DNA of 64,000 nt, taken from contig CM050654.1 of assembly GCA_027574665.1 (NCBI GenBank), positions 31,019,722 to 31,083,721 of the forward strand, in the 5' to 3' direction. The number at the start of each line of letters is the position of its first letter. Position 1 is the first letter of the stretch. This DNA comes from Rhynochetos jubatus. Lineage: Eukaryota > Chordata > Aves > Eurypygiformes > Rhynochetidae. Below the pieces are notes generated by a model. That model saw only the letters and a list, made by a program, of their open reading frames with translations. It was not told the origin of the DNA and searched no databases. Positions 61,530 to 64,000 of the stretch are shown piece by piece. The translations under genes and the position numbers were made by a program.

Positions 61530-64000
61530 CTGTAAGGCAGTGACAGCAGGGGTTTCGCTTTTCATCTTCATTTCTTCTGTCGGGTCACTTGCAAATACGG
61601 ATAGTTATCCATGACAAAGGCTTTTTTAGGTTTTGCTAGTTTTTTGGGAAGTTTTCTTTTAGACTAAGTCTGGATCGTTGCAATAAGTTGGCAAGATGCC
61701 TGCGACACTGCTATGAAAGCACCCATGAGCTCTCGGTATGGATGTGGTGCTTGGCGTTGGTGCCGCCAGTCTCGGGGTGGTTAAAGCGCCGGGAGCGGGG
61801 AGCGGGGATGTGGTGTGTGCGAGGAGGCAGCCGTGCGAGGGCCGGGGCTGACCCTGCCAAAACGAACGAGAGCTTCACCGTGTTCATGAGCCCCAGCAGC
61901 GGGGCTGGGAGGAGGAGGAGGGGAGCGGGTTTAGGATGGGGAAAGGCGCCTCGTGGCTGCTGCTTCCCGACAGCCTCCAGCCTTGCTCTTCGGTGTGAGA
62001 GGTGACAGGCGTCCGCACAGGCCTCATTCCTGTCCCTGGGCCGTTACTGCTGCAGGGTGGGTGTAGGTGCTGCGGGAGTATCTGCCTGCCTTCCCCCCGG
62101 AGCCTCTTTTCAGACTGGAGGAGAATTGCCACAGCCCGAGGCAGATGATGATGTCGTTCTGCTTATCATTATTGCAGTTTGGGTTTCAAGACAGATGAAA
62201 CCGATGAATAGAGGAAGCAATGTAACTGTGTCCAAAGTTTTGACAGGCAAAAGCAAATATTTGCACACACGTGCTGGCTCCTGCTTTCACTTGGGTTCGC
62301 AATCCAGCAGGACAGGCTGCCGTACGGACCGGTGGGCAATGGCTGTGTTTGGGGAAGGGATGCTCCAAGGGCCGCTCTGCCGCGGCGGTCGGGGGCATGC
62401 AGTGCCGGGGCTGTAGCTGGCGCTCTCTGGGTGCGCAGAAACAGAGTTGGCTCCCCTGCCCGCACCTCTCCTGCCCGCACCCCGACCTGTCTGCTGCCAC
62501 CCATCCCCTGGGCTGAACAAGCCTGGGCGTCCCCAGGGCCAGCCGGCCACCGGCTGCTCCCCCCTGGACCACGATGTATGTTGCAGATAGATTTATTTTC
62601 TCTGCCTGTGGTGTTTGCTGGATTAAAATCTCCCTTTCCCCTACCAAATTTAACGTCTTCCGCCGTGCATTTTAGAAACAAGTACTTGATAAGGTGGAAA
62701 AAGCAGGTTTTAATGGTGTGACGCGCCGAACAGTGGGGGGGTTTGAACTGCATGAACGTACGGAGGAGGAAGAGGGTTTTACGTGTTGGAGAGCGTCTTT
62801 GTAAACTACCCTCGACCTGTAAGACTGTTCAATTTTACTGGAGTTTGTATGCATTTTACTTTTGTAATTTTTTTAATGATTTGATAAGATTTTATTTTAG
62901 GGCGAATTCTACTTTTTGTATGCGATATTCGGATGTGACGTATTTTTATTTTAAAGAAAATAATGTCGAAACCACTCTATCCTTGTCAACGTAACACACC
63001 CGGTGTGTCATTTCTTGTTAAAACTGGAATCTGACCATGAAGTGCGTGTTACTTTACGTACTGGTTGTTGCACATTAAAGAGGTTACACAGAGGTGCTGC
63101 CATCACTGGTCATGAATCCCGAAAAAGCCCAGGGGAATAATTTATTTCTGCTATAATACTGTTGAGAAACACTGCAGATATTGCTGCGAAATGGGGACGG
63201 CTTAGTCTAATGAGCGCAGCCTCACCCAAAGCCCAACCCAGCCCTCAGAAACACAGCGGGGTTTAGGGTGGGGGTCTGGCTCTGCTGTCGGACCGAGGGG
63301 CGCGGGGGTGGGCTGGGGCAGAGGGCCCTGGGGGTACGGAGGGAGGGGGAGGCGCTGGCAGCCCCCGCTGCCCCACCACACCGTCCCGGCTCCTTTCACA
63401 CCCTGCCTCACGCGGGCTCGCGGCTCAGGATGCTGCCAGCCGGTTCATTTTGCTGGTTCCCACTGTTAACGTCTCCGTTGGGGCTTTCGGAAAGGAGACC
63501 CCTCGTAATCACCTTCCCTGTGTTTATTCTGCACTTTATTGAAACAGAGCCAGCCCGGCATCCCTTGATCCATGTGTATTTTGTAGGACCAGCTCTTCAA
63601 TAAGGCCCTGACTACTTACCAGGGCGAGTTTAAAATAGCCTTGCATCCTACTAGTGCTGGGAAGAAATCTGTCAACTCTCGTAGCCTGGGATAGCTGGGC
63701 CCCACTATTCTTAGCAACAGTCACTTTCCAGGCTATATATGGGAGCTGAAGGCTCCTCTGATGATCCAGTTCCCGCTCGTATTTATCTTTGCAGTGTTAC
63801 GGAAATCTCTGTCCTGGGGGGGATGAGAGGTGATCCGTCCCCATCCCAGATCTCCGGTCCATCTCCATCCCTGCCACTGTGTGCTGGTGAACCCTCTGTG
63901 CTCATCCTTCCTTGAAGAGATTGTGTAACCCGGTTTCTGTTTCATCTTGCCCGGTGTTGGATTCTCCCGTCTCCCTGGCACAGGCATGACGTTTAGTCTC

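Larger units (their letters stand above)
57736..64000. other. Intergenic region downstream of SLC49A4
   Basis: No confident gene. Sequence is ordinary AT-leaning DNA to about 58400, then a TG repeat and inverted repeat. From about 58600 onward GC and CpG rise, especially at 61740-62110, 62290-62580 and 63190-63500. In human, SEMA5B follows on the opposite strand. I looked for its C-terminal coding sequence on the minus strand and did not find it, so it probably lies right of base 64000. One exon-like minus-strand segment is listed separately. Large open frames at 62169-62753 (minus) and 61688-62005 (plus) arise from GC-rich, stop-poor composition and resemble nothing I know. Confidence 0.6.

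Noticed and set aside
62169..62753. 194-codon minus-strand open frame and overlapping frames on both strands
   Set aside because: GC-rich, stop-poor sequence with several frames open at once; the translation is compositionally odd and matches no family I know. Not SEMA5B.
57736..64000. Expected 3' end of SEMA5B on the minus strand
   Set aside because: Looked for its C-terminal coding pattern from memory and did not find it; the gene end probably lies beyond the window.
1..64000. tRNA, rRNA, snRNA genes, CRISPR arrays, bacterial-type operons, endogenous viral genes
   Set aside because: No cloverleaf, array or recognisable viral or bacterial coding segment was seen when reading both strands; short or decayed copies could still escape notice without a database search.

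Overview
This window is nuclear DNA from a vertebrate, most likely a bird. Coding sequence is confined to short exons with GT/AG borders, separated by long AT-leaning, CpG-poor introns. The only interspersed repeats I can recognise are CR1 LINE 3' ends carrying the avian/sauropsid terminal ATTCTRTG-type motif, and I see no Alu- or L1-like sequence. The species cannot be read from the sequence.

The window is dominated by one plus-strand gene, SLC49A4 (formerly DIRC2), a 12-helix major facilitator superfamily protein of the lysosomal membrane. Eight consecutive coding exons, corresponding to exons 2-9 of the nine-exon vertebrate gene, lie at 14780-14873, 27586-27848, 33499-33628, 38791-38899, 39506-39573, 44336-44463, 54249-54431 and 57029-57144 (stop codon included). 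Joined, they give one uninterrupted frame of about 362 residues. This runs from the end of transmembrane helix 2 (human residue ~115, by alignment from memory) to the C-terminus. Every junction has a canonical GT/AG border and the phases are mutually compatible (1,2,1,2,0,2,1,1), so the gene looks intact. Exon 1 is not in the window: it should carry the start codon, the N-terminal lysosomal sorting signal and helices 1-2. Bases 1-14779 therefore behave as the 3' part of a long intron 1.

Layout: 1-14779, intron 1 with two CR1 fragments; 14780-57144, exons 2-9 and their introns, with a CR1 tail, G/C homopolymers and microsatellites; 57145-~57735, short 3' UTR ending in an AATAAA signal; ~57736-64000, intergenic DNA that becomes richer in GC and CpG towards the right edge. 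In human the next gene downstream is SEMA5B on the opposite strand, but I could not find its coding sequence here.

No operon, CRISPR, viral or bacterial-type system is present. The observations most worth checking lie outside the known exons: an unassigned minus-strand exon-like segment (61372-61529); a CpG-retaining but AT-rich block (~62720-63060); a frame-shifted coding-like relic in intron 2 (~19896-20331, minus); an in-frame tandem splice donor at the end of exon 5; and several strong inverted repeats.
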